Part shown: positions 16,790 through 26,542 of the stretch, piece by piece
Numbering within the stretch: position 1 is the stretch's first letter
Layout of the letters: each line of letters opens with the position of its first letter
Source of the DNA: an uncultured Prevotella sp.
GTDB lineage: Bacteria; Bacteroidota; Bacteroidia; Bacteroidales; Bacteroidaceae
Assembly (NCBI GenBank): GCA_905236455.1
Contig: CAJOPT010000069.1
Coordinates: 1 to 34,738, forward strand
Length of the DNA stretch: 34,738 nucleotides
Direction: 5' to 3'
Position numbers and translations under genes: made by a program
The notes under the pieces: generated by a model
What the model was told of the DNA's origin: nothing
The model's database searches: none
The model's input: the letters and a program-made list of their open reading frames with translations, nothing else

Positions 16790-18337
16790 ATGAAACTACC
16801 AATAGGCATACAGGATTTTGAGAGCCTTCGCAAGGATGGCTACACATACGTTGACAAGACGGAACAAATATACCGTCTTGCATCTGAAGGCAGATATTAC
16901 TTTCTCTCCCGCCCCCGCCGCTTCGGCAAGTCGATGCTCATATCAACGCTAAAGGCTCTGTTCCTTGGCAAGAGGGAACTGTTCAAGGGATTGGCTGTTG
17001 ACAAGAAGGAGGACTGGGACTGGGCGATACACCCAGTGCTGCACCTCGACCTAAATACCAACAAGTATGACAAGGCGGAGGTACTGGAACAGAAGCTGGA
17101 CAAATCAGTGGAAGACTGGGAAAAAATTTACAACTGCGCCCGTCCTGACCTGCCCATAGGTATGCGCTTTGAGAATGTGATTGAGCAAGCATATAAGCAA
17201 ACCGGTCAGCGCGTCTGCATCCTCGTTGACGAATACGACAAACCGATGCTTCAAGCTATTGGTAACAAGCAATTGCAGGATGAGTTCCGCAGTACACTGA
17301 AAGGCTTTTATGGTGCACTGAAGTCCATGGACGGATGCATCAAATTTGCCCTACTCACAGGTGTAACGAAGTTTGGAAAGGTGAGCGTGTTTAGCGACCT
17401 TAACAATCTGAACGACATCTCACTTGATTACGACTACTATGACATCTGCGGCATAACAGAGGAGGAGTTAACCGGATGCTTTAATGAGGAAATCAGCATT
17501 ATGGCTAAGGCAAACAACCTGAGTAGCGAGGATTGTATAGCCCAGTTGCGCAAGATGTACGACGGCTACCACTTCGAGGAGAACGCTCCAGGTGTGTATA
17601 ACCCTTTCAGTCTGCTGAATGCCTTTGCTAAAAAGAAGTTCGGCAGCTACTGGTTTGAGACGGGCACTCCGACATACCTCGTGGAGCTGCTACGCCGCTA
17701 CAACTACGACCTGGAGGAGATGGCTCACTCGGAGGTGACAGCCGACGTACTTAACAGCATCGATGCTGAGTCGCACGATCCCATACCAGTGATCTATCAG
17801 AGCGGATACCTTACCATAAAAGGGTATAAGGAACTATTCAAGAAATATGTGCTCGGCTTCCCCAATGAGGAAGTGGAGGAAGGGTTCGTGAAGTACCTCA
17901 CACCTTTCTATCTTGACAATAGAGATCGTAGGTCCGTATTCGACGTAGAGAAGTTCTATTATGATGTAGAAGACGGCAAACCCGAGCAGTTCCTCACTCG
18001 TCTGAAGTCGCTCTTCGCCAGTGCTCCGTATGACAGCACTACTGGCGACAAGGAGAACCACTTCCAGAACATGATGTGGGTGGTGTTCAAGATGATAGGT
18101 TTCTACTCCCATACTGAGTACCATACCTCCGATGGCAGGATAGACCTGCTCGTAGAGACACCATCGTTCCGCTATGTAATGGAGTTCAAGCTCGACGGTA
18201 CGGCTGAGGAAGCCTTACAGCAAATCAAGGACAAGGACTATCCATTGCAGTTCAAGCTCGACGATAAGAAGACATGGATAATCGGCGTGAACTTCTCAAA
18301 GGAAACACGCACCATCGAGCGGTATATTGTTGAATGA
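16790..18337 (+). CDS. AAA-ATPase-like (PF09820) protein with C-terminal PD-(D/E)XK nuclease domain
   Basis: 515 residues. The start MKLPIGIQDFESLR and YVDKTEQIYRL are typical of the PF09820 family, abundant in Bacteroidales. The Walker A region is SRPRRFGKSML (Lys47, Ser48) and Walker B is CILVDEYDKPM (Asp147, Glu148). The C-terminal DUF1703-type nuclease domain shows DGRIDLLVE (Asp near 451) and VMEFKLDG (Glu and Lys near 465-467), the PD-(D/E)XK core. The family often occurs as many paralogues per genome; its role is unknown, with defence or mobile-element functions suggested but unproven. It stands alone with its own promoter and terminator between two glycosidase operons, suggesting an insertion. 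Confidence 0.9.
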   Translation: MKLPIGIQDFESLRKDGYTYVDKTEQIYRLASEGRYYFLSRPRRFGKSMLISTLKALFLGKRELFKGLAVDKKEDWDWAIHPVLHLDLNTNKYDKAEVLEQKLDKSVEDWEKIYNCARPDLPIGMRFENVIEQAYKQTGQRVCILVDEYDKPMLQAIGNKQLQDEFRSTLKGFYGALKSMDGCIKFALLTGVTKFGKVSVFSDLNNLNDISLDYDYYDICGITEEELTGCFNEEISIMAKANNLSSEDCIAQLRKMYDGYHFEENAPGVYNPFSLLNAFAKKKFGSYWFETGTPTYLVELLRRYNYDLEEMAHSEVTADVLNSIDAESHDPIPVIYQSGYLTIKGYKELFKKYVLGFPNEEVEEGFVKYLTPFYLDNRDRRSVFDVEKFYYDVEDGKPEQFLTRLKSLFASAPYDSTTGDKENHFQNMMWVVFKMIGFYSHTEYHTSDGRIDLLVETPSFRYVMEFKLDGTAEEALQQIKDKDYPLQFKLDDKKTWIIGVNFSKETRTIERYIVE

Positions 18338-18345
18338 TATTACAC

Positions 18346-18397
18346 AAAACACAAGCGCAGACACATCGCTATATTGATGTGTCTGCGCTTGTGTTTT
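18346..18397. terminator. Bidirectional terminator with a 22-base perfect stem
   Basis: The arms 18346-18367 and 18376-18397 are exact reverse complements around an 8-base loop (gctatatt), with A and T tracts at the two ends. It lies between the convergent ATPase gene (ends 18337) and GH31 gene (ends 18411). Confidence 0.93.
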
Positions 18398-18410
18398 TAT
18401 ACATAGTGAC

Positions 18411-21347
18411 TTACTTGAGCTTCACCGTTACTTCTTTTCCAGTATAGTTTACCATCTTTCCCTTTGGCTTTTCCAGATTCAGCTCTTTTGCATTTGACGG
18501 GGTTATATAAACCACATTGAAGCGGCGCTCCTGCAACATGCCATAGTAACTGCCGTCACGTCCACACAGAGTAAGCTTTTTTGAATGGTCGTCATAACGT
18601 ATATCTATAGTCGCATACTTACCCGTCTCATAGTTATAGTTAGTACCCTCATCCTCATAAAGAGTAAACTCACCATCCTTGCCTGCATAGACATAAAGGT
18701 TTATCAGCTCCGGCAATTCCTGTGTAGACCACTCCATCTCAGGACCGAAAGGAACGATGGCTCCTTCACGGACGAATACCGGCATCTTCTCGTATGGAGC
18801 ATCGGCTGTTATCGTTTGTCCGCCGTCATAATGCTTTCCAGTATAAAGGTCATACCAACCACACTGCTTAGGCAGGTACACCTCACGGCTATATTTCTGA
18901 TAATAACCGACAGGACAAGCCATAAACGCAGGTCCGAACATCCATTGGTCTTTGATGTCATATACTTTGTCATCGCCATTGAAATCCATTACCAAACCAC
19001 GCATCAGGGTATAATCCTTGAAATGTGCCCAGCCGGCAAGCGAATACATATACGGCATCATACGATAGCGCAATTTATCGTACCATACAATGGTCTTATA
19101 GCAAGGGTGATCCTCCGGTGCGATATTCCATACCTCACGCAACGGCCATTGTCCATGAGAGCGATACAGAGGTATGAAGCATCCGAACTGGTTCCAACGA
19201 GTCTGCAACTCACGCCATTCTTTAAGGTCAGCATTCTCCACACCCGTCTTGTCATACTCCTGCTGAGCGGCGACATATCGTTTCTCCACAGAGAAGCCAC
19301 CTTGGTCCATACCCCAGAACGGCAGACCAGCCATAGAATAGTTCAATCCTGCTGTCATCTGGGAACGCATGTCTTCCCATCGAGTACCTATGTCGCCACT
19401 CCATGTTGCTGTAGAATAACGCTGTTCGCCGGCAAAGCCGCTTCGTGTAAGCAAGAACACACGCTGATTAGGATTTACGCTACGCTGACCGTTATAGATT
19501 GCGTCGGCATTAACAATGGAATAGGCGTTAAAGAACTCTGTTGACGAGCCTAATGCCGTTGGTCCGCTAAGGGCCTTACGATACCACATTGGCGTACAAT
19601 CGCGTACGTTGGGCTCTGAGGCATCCATCCACCATGCGTCAATACCGAAACGATATTTTGAATAGAGATTCTCATCCATCTGTCGCCAGAACATCTTACG
19701 GGCATCTGCGTGATATGCGTCATAGAAAGAGCCACGGAACCCGAGCCAGTCATGGATGTCATCCTTTATAGCCTGGTGATAGATCCATCCGTTAGCATCG
19801 AGTTCTTTGTAGTTATCCACGGTATCATAAAACTTCGGCCACACGGAAATCATGAATCTTCCATGCATGGCGTGTACACTGTCAAGCATTGCCTGGGGAT
19901 TAGGGAAACGTGAAGACTCAAAGGTATGGTCTCCCCAAGAGTCAAGCTTCCAATAGTTCCAGTCCTGAACGATATTGTCTACTGGAATATGACGCTTACG
20001 GAATTCCGCCAAGGTCTCTTCAATATCCTTGCTACTGGTATAGCGCTCACGACTCTGCCAGAATCCGAGAACCCATTTCGGGTATACAGGGGCTTTGCCT
20101 GTCAATGTACGGTACCCGCTTATTACCTCATCAAGGTTTCTGCCTGCGATAAAATAATAATCCATATCACGAGCCATCTCACTCCATATACTCATACGTC
20201 CCTGCTCTTCCTCTGTGGCAGGAACGGCTGCGCGAAGTCCGCAATATGAGACTCCGCCATCGGGTAGCCACTCAATACGTATTGGTGTCTTTTTTCCTTT
20301 CTCAAGCTTACATGTAAACTTCCATGAGTTCGGATTCCAGGCTGTACGCCATCTCTCACTTACCACCTCTTTGCCGTCAATAAAGACTTTCATGTAACCT
20401 GCATAATACAGAATAAAGTGGTAGTTATTGGTCACCGGAGCTTCCAAATATCCTTCATAAAGCACCTTTGCGCCATCAAGATTGAATCCTTTTGGCAAAG
20501 CATCGACGCCAAGGTCCCGGCTATGGAACTCGTTTACCTCTGGTATAGCATGCTCATAATAGATTGAATCCTCAGCGCGCACGAGCGTATGACCGTCTTT
20601 GTCTGTATACGTTCCTGTAAGAGAACCTATCTCACCGTTCTTATCATAAAGGGTAAAAGCCTTATTTAGCTGCTGATACTCATTTGGGTTACCCCAACGG
20701 CAATAGCTATAGCTGTCCCATAAGAGACCGTAATTCTTGTTACTTATGACAAAAGGAACGCTAACCTTTGTGTTGTATTGGAACAAGTCCTCGTTTTTGC
20801 CTTTCATGTTAAGCTCTTCAGCCTGATGCTGTCCCAAACCATAAAAAGCCTCATCAGCAGGGCTGTCGAATACAGTATGCCAGCTCCATGCGTTGCGTTC
20901 TTTCTCTGTCAGTTTCCCGACACCAATCTCACGCTCAGGAACCTCGAATGGTTTGAAAGTCTTGCCATTCTCTCCATACTCACGCAACAATACATTGCCT
21001 TTGTCATCAAAGAACTGAATATATCCGGTACGGGTATCTACAACCGCAGAGACATTTTTTGCCTTCACGGTAACACTAAACTGTTCTTGCTCAACAGTAA
21101 AGTCATTAAATGTACTCTGAGGCACTATCATAAGAGTGGGCTTCTCCTGGAAAGCAGCCTCTGCCGTAGCCTGCATACGGATGATATTACTATTAATCAC
21201 TTGCAGACGCACAACCTTTGCGCCGTCAGCTTTTGCGTTCTTCACAGGGATAGTGACATAATTGCCATCCACTAAATAGTCTGCCGCATTAATTGAGGAG
21301 GCTGCCATAAGGAGCAACCCACCTAAGAAAAACTTAAGTTTCTTCAT
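18411..21347 (-). CDS. GH31 alpha-xylosidase with inserted PA14 domain
   Basis: 978 residues with a signal peptide (about 1-21, ASSINAADY). An N-terminal beta-sandwich is interrupted at about 245-385 by a PA14-like insert (VLYEGYLEAPVTNNYHF, YMKVFIDGKEV, RIEWLPDGG). The barrel carries nucleophile Asp575 in DAWWMDASEPN and acid/base Asp652 in ATWSGDIGTRWEDM. From family knowledge, the GH31 plus PA14 layout is that of the xyloglucan-oligosaccharide alpha-xylosidases of Cellvibrio and Bacteroides (CjXyl31A and BoGH31A types), so removal of the non-reducing-end xylose is the likely activity. It follows the LacI-type regulator by 45 bases on the same strand and ends at a strong terminator, making a two-gene operon. 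Confidence 0.9.
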   Translation of the reverse strand: MKKLKFFLGGLLLMAASSINAADYLVDGNYVTIPVKNAKADGAKVVRLQVINSNIIRMQATAEAAFQEKPTLMIVPQSTFNDFTVEQEQFSVTVKAKNVSAVVDTRTGYIQFFDDKGNVLLREYGENGKTFKPFEVPEREIGVGKLTEKERNAWSWHTVFDSPADEAFYGLGQHQAEELNMKGKNEDLFQYNTKVSVPFVISNKNYGLLWDSYSYCRWGNPNEYQQLNKAFTLYDKNGEIGSLTGTYTDKDGHTLVRAEDSIYYEHAIPEVNEFHSRDLGVDALPKGFNLDGAKVLYEGYLEAPVTNNYHFILYYAGYMKVFIDGKEVVSERWRTAWNPNSWKFTCKLEKGKKTPIRIEWLPDGGVSYCGLRAAVPATEEEQGRMSIWSEMARDMDYYFIAGRNLDEVISGYRTLTGKAPVYPKWVLGFWQSRERYTSSKDIEETLAEFRKRHIPVDNIVQDWNYWKLDSWGDHTFESSRFPNPQAMLDSVHAMHGRFMISVWPKFYDTVDNYKELDANGWIYHQAIKDDIHDWLGFRGSFYDAYHADARKMFWRQMDENLYSKYRFGIDAWWMDASEPNVRDCTPMWYRKALSGPTALGSSTEFFNAYSIVNADAIYNGQRSVNPNQRVFLLTRSGFAGEQRYSTATWSGDIGTRWEDMRSQMTAGLNYSMAGLPFWGMDQGGFSVEKRYVAAQQEYDKTGVENADLKEWRELQTRWNQFGCFIPLYRSHGQWPLREVWNIAPEDHPCYKTIVWYDKLRYRMMPYMYSLAGWAHFKDYTLMRGLVMDFNGDDKVYDIKDQWMFGPAFMACPVGYYQKYSREVYLPKQCGWYDLYTGKHYDGGQTITADAPYEKMPVFVREGAIVPFGPEMEWSTQELPELINLYVYAGKDGEFTLYEDEGTNYNYETGKYATIDIRYDDHSKKLTLCGRDGSYYGMLQERRFNVVYITPSNAKELNLEKPKGKMVNYTGKEVTVKLK

Positions 21348-21392
21348 ATTATTGATTTTTTATAATTATCAAAAGACCTTTATTCTTTGAAG

Positions 21393-22409
21393 TTATCTCG
21401 TTTTATCAGAGCTGTCACGTATTACCAGCTTCATAGGAACGACTTCCCTATAGATTCTCCTGTCGCCTTTAATATTACGCATAAGCAACTCACATGCCTT
21501 CCTGCCTTGCAGATAAGCTTGGTCGGCTATAACTGACAAGCGAGGTGTGACATAAGCTGTTGACTCACTGTCAGTGAATCCTATCAATGCCACATCATCG
21601 GGAATACGCAAGCCAACATTCTTGATTGCCTCAAATGCGGCAAAGGTAATAATGTCATTAAAGGCTAATATAGCATCTGGACGGTCAGGCCTCTTAAGCA
21701 GATCTCTAACAGCCTCATAAGCTATATCGAAATCTATCTTGTTACATATCACAAGAGAACGGTCAATCTCTATTTTCTTTTCACGTAAGGCTTCCAGATA
21801 TCCGTGCTTGCGCCTCTTGACCATATCCAAATGATTCGGTCCTCCAATAAAGGCAATTCGCTTACTTCCAGTATTCAAAAGGTGCATCGTCGCTTTTTGA
21901 GCGGCGACATCACCGTCTGCCACGACATGGGAGAACAATTCCGGAAGACATGTGCGGGCAAAGAACACCAACGGCACGTCCATCTTATTTATTTGCTCGA
22001 AATAGGAGTAATCAACAGTGTCTTGGGCTAAACAAGCTATTATACCCTCAACATGCATGCTCAGAAAGTTATCAAGAGTCTGACGCTCTGCCTCACAACT
22101 CTCATGAGTATTACCACAAAAGACTGAATATCCTTCTTGCTGGGCATAATCCTCTATACCATCAAGGACGGCAGCATAATAATGAGTAACGAGATTCGGA
22201 ACCACAACACCGATAATACGTGGTGCATCCTTGCGTAGACTTTGAGCGAAAGGATTTGGGCGATAATTCATTTCCTCAGCCAACATCCTTATTTTTTGTT
22301 TCATCTCCTCTCCCACCTCATGACTCCCACGAAGTGCCCGTGATACAGTAGCTATACTCACATTAAGACGTAATGCGATATCTTTGAGTGATGTCCTGCG
22401 TTTCTTCAT
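21393..22409 (-). CDS. LacI-family transcriptional regulator
   Basis: 338 residues. The N-terminal helix-turn-helix reads TSLKDIALRLNVSIATVSRALRG's family pattern (key part SIATVSRAL, residues 18-26), then the hinge YRPNPFAQSLR. The periplasmic-binding-like sensor domain runs from about 62 (RIIGVVVPNLVTHYYA) to the end. It probably senses a sugar released by the GH31 enzyme encoded just downstream. Its own promoter overlaps a LacI-type half-palindrome (22465-22478), pointing to autorepression of the lacI-GH31 operon. Confidence 0.93.
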   Translation of the reverse strand: MKKRRTSLKDIALRLNVSIATVSRALRGSHEVGEEMKQKIRMLAEEMNYRPNPFAQSLRKDAPRIIGVVVPNLVTHYYAAVLDGIEDYAQQEGYSVFCGNTHESCEAERQTLDNFLSMHVEGIIACLAQDTVDYSYFEQINKMDVPLVFFARTCLPELFSHVVADGDVAAQKATMHLLNTGSKRIAFIGGPNHLDMVKRRKHGYLEALREKKIEIDRSLVICNKIDFDIAYEAVRDLLKRPDRPDAILAFNDIITFAAFEAIKNVGLRIPDDVALIGFTDSESTAYVTPRLSVIADQAYLQGRKACELLMRNIKGDRRIYREVVPMKLVIRDSSDKTR

Positions 22410-22438
22410 TACTTTAGCTGATAATAGGCAATATATTG

Positions 22439-22478
22439 CAAAGGTATAAAAAAAAGTTCATCCTGCAAACGTTTACGT
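22439..22478 (-). promoter_or_regulatory. lacI-GH31 operon promoter with overlapping LacI-type operator
   Basis: On the minus strand, TTG (22466-22468), exactly 19 bases, then TACCTTTG (22439-22446). The palindromic core aaacgttt at 22467-22474, inside gcaaacgtttacgt, resembles operators of LacI/GalR proteins and covers the -33 element, so binding would block the promoter. Confidence 0.65.
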
Positions 22479-22585
22479 TATTTTTTAGTTGTTTTTTTAT
22501 ACAACAGACTTGATTATGTTGTACTTTTGTAGCGGTTAATAGAAATGAGTAATGAATAGTTGATAATAAGTTAGTTAGAAAATTG

Positions 22586-22621
22586 AAAAGTCAAGAATGT
22601 TGTGAAACATTCTTGACTTTT
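22586..22621. terminator. Perfect 16-base hairpin after the DUF5686 gene
   Basis: aaaagtcaagaatgtt at 22586-22601 pairs exactly with 22606-22621 around the loop gtga. It lies 50 bases past the stop of the leftward DUF5686 gene and would end the inositol-lipid operon before the lacI promoter. Confidence 0.85.
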
Positions 22622-22670
22622 ATTTTATAGTATCATACTTGGGGAATAAACCCATCTTAACCGAAGCTCA

Positions 22671-25226
22671 TCAGAACACGATATTTACTCCAAAACGTAT
22701 ACCATCAAGATCTACATCGGAATAGCCTTTATATGTAAGCCTTCGGACATAATCTACTTCCAGGAACTTAAAGATATTATGCACTCCTACTATAAATTCC
22801 AGATAGGGGTCATTAGTCATCAAACGTGTATTCTCAGGGAATCTATAAAGGTCCGGGTCATTGGCATTTGACTCCAGGAACGGATTGTTCTTGTCAGTAA
22901 GATGCCCCCACATTCCCTTAAAGGCTACATATTCCCTCCATTTGAGTTTCTTCAATAAAGGTATACGATTAAAGATCTTACCGGTTAAGTCCCAGGCAAT
23001 ATTGAACTGGGCATACCGGTCATTGAGGAACTCCATATTGTTCATCATGTTGAACGAACCCTGATGCTCAAAATATGAAGTGTTTACCGCTGGCATGATG
23101 AGCAAGGGGAACGGAACCTTGTTCCACTGTGCCCCAGCTTTAGCGCGCAGGTCAACATGCCCCCAGCTTCCCAGCCACAGACGCTTATAAGCCGACAGCT
23201 CTGTTATGTTATACCGATACTGTCCACCGAGGAAGCCATTAACGCCAAGCGTATGAGTCAACATAAACTGGGGAGCGTCAAGATTAACCTCCACACGGTT
23301 CATCTTAGAGTTGACATATGTCTGTCCTGGACGATAGTCAAACCCCAACGTTATCTCCGTAGTACGGATTTTGTCCACTGGTGAACCGTCAGACAGGCGT
23401 TTATATTCAAGCAGCCCAGTAGGACGGTTGCTCTCCGCCTTTACCTCAAAGTTCGTAGCCAAGCCATAATCTGTCTCCCACTTGAACTGCAGCTTCTGTC
23501 GGTTATAGAAATACATTTGCTCAACCTTTACAGGACGGAACGCCATAAAGACATTATCCTTATTGTGCTTCAAATACTTGTCTGACGGTGACATGACATC
23601 TGACGAGGACTCAAACGAGATTGTGCGCACAGGAAACTCTATCGGCTGGTATTCTGGTTTGTTGAATGAGTATGTAATCTTTCCGTCATAGTAATGCCGA
23701 TGAGAGTCTGTGCCGTAGGCATAATATCCTTCGGCAAACCAATGTGGGTTGAGCTTAGCCGTCGTCCGTCCACTGGCACGCAAGCGGAATCCGTCGACAA
23801 AGTTCTTGGAAACTATAGTGTTGATTGGTCCAATGTCAAACTTGCTCGGCGTATTCTCAGAACCTGTCTCTATAAAGTTCTCGATAAAGGCTCTCAACGC
23901 AAACATAAACCACTGGAAGTTCTTTGTCTGCGACATCCTATGGATGAACTTATCCATATTCCCTTCGCTCTTGGTCAGCTCAACCGTCCGGTGTTCTTTC
24001 CAGAAAGTCTCGTCACGGAGTTTTGCCTGGGTGTCGTACTTCGTCTTTGCTTTTCCTTTAAAAAACTGATTATCAATAGGCAGGAACGAATAATTCGACA
24101 TATTCGTAGTCCTGATAACAATAGCACGTGAGAACAAATCTGTAACCTGTAACTCTGCCACCATGTTGTCTTTAGTAAGTGCCCATTCACCGTTATCCAG
24201 CTTACTATACTCCTGCTCTATCTTCATAGCATCCACAAAGTTTACTCCTGTGCCAGCCGGCAACTGCATGTCACATCTCTTTACATGCAGAGAGCTGTCA
24301 CACAGCACATACAGCTCTCCCCTGAAACCGAAATCCTGTTGGTTTGCAGGGATGAATTGCAGGCGTATACACCGGTCTTGATCCACATAGAGAGTGTCGT
24401 CTATATAGAAATGGTAGAACGAGACAGCAGTGGAGCCTATCGGACTTGGGAATTGCTTCTGCAGCAACCTGATCTGGTCATCATAGATATCTATGTCACT
24501 AAACAGATCCTTCACAACGGTGTTGACCGCCTCTCCTGTCTGAACCAGTTTGTTTATACCCTTGGCTGTCTGCCCCTTTATTATATCCTTCTCAGACCTT
24601 GGAGTTTTCCTATAGCCATGATGTGTCAGGGTCTCCTCTACAGATATCGGAAGAATAAGCTTCATATTATATGGACAGACCTCCACCTGATCCATAAGCC
24701 ACGGAAACTTTTTAAACAAGCTACCCTCAAGCTCTTCTGGTGTCAGATTATTGACTGCTACCGTAATCTTTTGATATTTGTCAAATTGATAGTAATCATG
24801 GTTTTCCAGGCTTGTACGCTTCTTTGCAGCGATCACACGCCGCATTAGCTCGACGGCAGGATTATTCTTACGGGTGTAACGGTGACGACGTTTAGCTTTT
24901 ACCACCACCTCTTCCATTCGTTTGGAATCAGATATTAATGACACATGTATCTCTGGCTTTGTCGTCTTCACAATCCTCAAGCGTTTAGGCTTATACCCTA
25001 CCGCGCTGACTGTAATTATCTTTCCCTCATGACGAGGTATAACCATGTAGCCTTTTTCATCGCCGCCGACCGAGACCTTCAATTCTTTATATACAATACT
25101 TGCATAAGGAATGCTGTCACCGGTCTGCTGATCGGTGACATAGACTTGTATATCCTGGGCATTGGCACTCATGCCTGCCACGAGCATATACAACAATAAT
25201 GCAATATTTCTAATCAATCTCTTCAT
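22671..25226 (-). CDS. DUF5686 outer-membrane protein with carboxypeptidase-regulatory-like domain
   Basis: 851 residues from ATG 25226 (MKRLIRNIALLLYML); ATG 25235 would add three residues. Signal peptide to about residue 24 (SANAQ), then a CarboxypepD_reg-like beta-sandwich (about 25-110: QVYVTDQQTGDSIPYASIVY, VSAVGYKPKRLRI), then DUF5686 (PF18939). The last third has alternating strands and ends in Phe (GVNIVF), the mark of an outer-membrane beta-barrel. Function is not established. The start overlaps the end of the inositol-phosphate synthase gene by 17 bases, so it is translationally coupled to the inositol-lipid operon, which suggests, without proof, a role with envelope lipids. Confidence 0.85.
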   Translation of the reverse strand: MKRLIRNIALLLYMLVAGMSANAQDIQVYVTDQQTGDSIPYASIVYKELKVSVGGDEKGYMVIPRHEGKIITVSAVGYKPKRLRIVKTTKPEIHVSLISDSKRMEEVVVKAKRRHRYTRKNNPAVELMRRVIAAKKRTSLENHDYYQFDKYQKITVAVNNLTPEELEGSLFKKFPWLMDQVEVCPYNMKLILPISVEETLTHHGYRKTPRSEKDIIKGQTAKGINKLVQTGEAVNTVVKDLFSDIDIYDDQIRLLQKQFPSPIGSTAVSFYHFYIDDTLYVDQDRCIRLQFIPANQQDFGFRGELYVLCDSSLHVKRCDMQLPAGTGVNFVDAMKIEQEYSKLDNGEWALTKDNMVAELQVTDLFSRAIVIRTTNMSNYSFLPIDNQFFKGKAKTKYDTQAKLRDETFWKEHRTVELTKSEGNMDKFIHRMSQTKNFQWFMFALRAFIENFIETGSENTPSKFDIGPINTIVSKNFVDGFRLRASGRTTAKLNPHWFAEGYYAYGTDSHRHYYDGKITYSFNKPEYQPIEFPVRTISFESSSDVMSPSDKYLKHNKDNVFMAFRPVKVEQMYFYNRQKLQFKWETDYGLATNFEVKAESNRPTGLLEYKRLSDGSPVDKIRTTEITLGFDYRPGQTYVNSKMNRVEVNLDAPQFMLTHTLGVNGFLGGQYRYNITELSAYKRLWLGSWGHVDLRAKAGAQWNKVPFPLLIMPAVNTSYFEHQGSFNMMNNMEFLNDRYAQFNIAWDLTGKIFNRIPLLKKLKWREYVAFKGMWGHLTDKNNPFLESNANDPDLYRFPENTRLMTNDPYLEFIVGVHNIFKFLEVDYVRRLTYKGYSDVDLDGIRFGVNIVF

Positions 25227-26517
25227 CTGCTTCATAGCCACCCATCTCGCGGATAGCATTTTTCAGCATGGTATATTGCTGATACAAATTATTGACGGCT
25301 TCCTCGCCTTGGGTATAGTCGTGCATAGGACTCTTAAGGAAGAAACTAAGGAATCGCTGAATGCCATATCTTCCCGCACGGGCGGCAAGGTCGCTTAACA
25401 AAGACAAGTCAAGCAGTAATGGTGCGGCGAGGATAGAGTCTCTGCAAAGGAAATTTATCTTGATCTGCATTGGATATCCCATCCATCCGAAGATGTCTAT
25501 ATTATCCCAGCCTTCCTTATTGTCGTTGCGGGGAGGATAATAGTTTATACGCACTTTATGGTAATAATCTTGATACAGGTCTGGCTGGTCTTCCGCCTTT
25601 AGAATAGTCTCAAGCGTTGACAACTTGCTCACCTCTTTAGTGCGGAAATTATCGGGCTCGTCAAGCACAAGACCGTCACGGTTTCCGAGTATGTTTGTAG
25701 AGAACCATCCGCTCAATCCCAGACAACGTGTTCCTATAATCGGGGCAAAACCGCTCTTCACCAAGGTCTGACCAGTCTTAAAGTCCTTTCCTGCTATAGG
25801 CATTTTTGTCTTTTCCGCAAGTTCCCACATGGCTGGAATGTCGACAGTGGTATTCGGCGCTCCCATGATAAAAGGTGCACCCTCTGTTAAGGCTGCATAG
25901 GCATAGCACATCGACGGAGCGATATGCTCACGATCATCGGCCTGCATAGCTTTCTCCAAGTCTGAGAGGTGATAATGACAACCCTCATCAACAGGAACGT
26001 ATATCTCGGTTGAGGCAGCCCAGATAACCACGATACGCTCGCAATGATTGTCTTTTTTAAAATTGCGGATATCCTCACGCAATGCCTCCACCATCTCCCA
26101 ACGAGTCTTACAATCCTTCACATTATCGCCATCGAGACGTTTGGCATAATTCTTGTCGAAGGCCGCCTTCATCGGAACGATTTTCTCAAGTTCCTCACGA
26201 ACAGGATTGATATCTTTCTCTTGCAACACTTGTGCATACATCGCTGACTGATAAGCATTCTGAGGATACACGTCCCATGTTCCGAAAACAATATCATTGA
26301 GGTCTGCCAATGGAACGATCTCACCGACTGGCAGATATTTCTTTTCCGCTCCACGCCCTACGCGTATCTTGTCATATTGCGTCATGGAACCAATAGGCTT
26401 TGTTAATCCTTTGCGAGCCATCAGTACACCAGTCATGAAAGTAGTGGCAACGGCACCATTGCCTACTACCATAATACCTAATTTGCCGCTTGCCGGCATT
26501 ATGTTCTTCTTTTCCAT
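25210..26517 (-). CDS. myo-Inositol-1-phosphate synthase
   Basis: 435 residues. It is an NAD-dependent isomerase-cyclase turning glucose-6-phosphate into inositol phosphate. The Rossmann start is KLGIMVVGNGAVATTFMTG. Other family blocks are VVIWAASTEIY, GAPNTTVDIPA, AGKDFKTGQTLVKSGFAP, LSGWFSTNILGNRDG and DSILAAPLLLDL. In Bacteroides thetaiotaomicron a homologous enzyme supplies inositol phosphate for inositol-lipid synthesis, and the neighbours here fit that pathway: HAD phosphatase 25 bases upstream, then a CDP-alcohol phosphatidyltransferase. No free inositol monophosphatase is seen, consistent with inositol phosphate being used directly. Confidence 0.93.
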   Translation of the reverse strand: MEKKNIMPASGKLGIMVVGNGAVATTFMTGVLMARKGLTKPIGSMTQYDKIRVGRGAEKKYLPVGEIVPLADLNDIVFGTWDVYPQNAYQSAMYAQVLQEKDINPVREELEKIVPMKAAFDKNYAKRLDGDNVKDCKTRWEMVEALREDIRNFKKDNHCERIVVIWAASTEIYVPVDEGCHYHLSDLEKAMQADDREHIAPSMCYAYAALTEGAPFIMGAPNTTVDIPAMWELAEKTKMPIAGKDFKTGQTLVKSGFAPIIGTRCLGLSGWFSTNILGNRDGLVLDEPDNFRTKEVSKLSTLETILKAEDQPDLYQDYYHKVRINYYPPRNDNKEGWDNIDIFGWMGYPMQIKINFLCRDSILAAPLLLDLSLLSDLAARAGRYGIQRFLSFFLKSPMHDYTQGEEAVNNLYQQYTMLKNAIREMGGYEADEEID

Positions 26518-26542
26518 AATTTATATTTTATTTTTCATCTTT

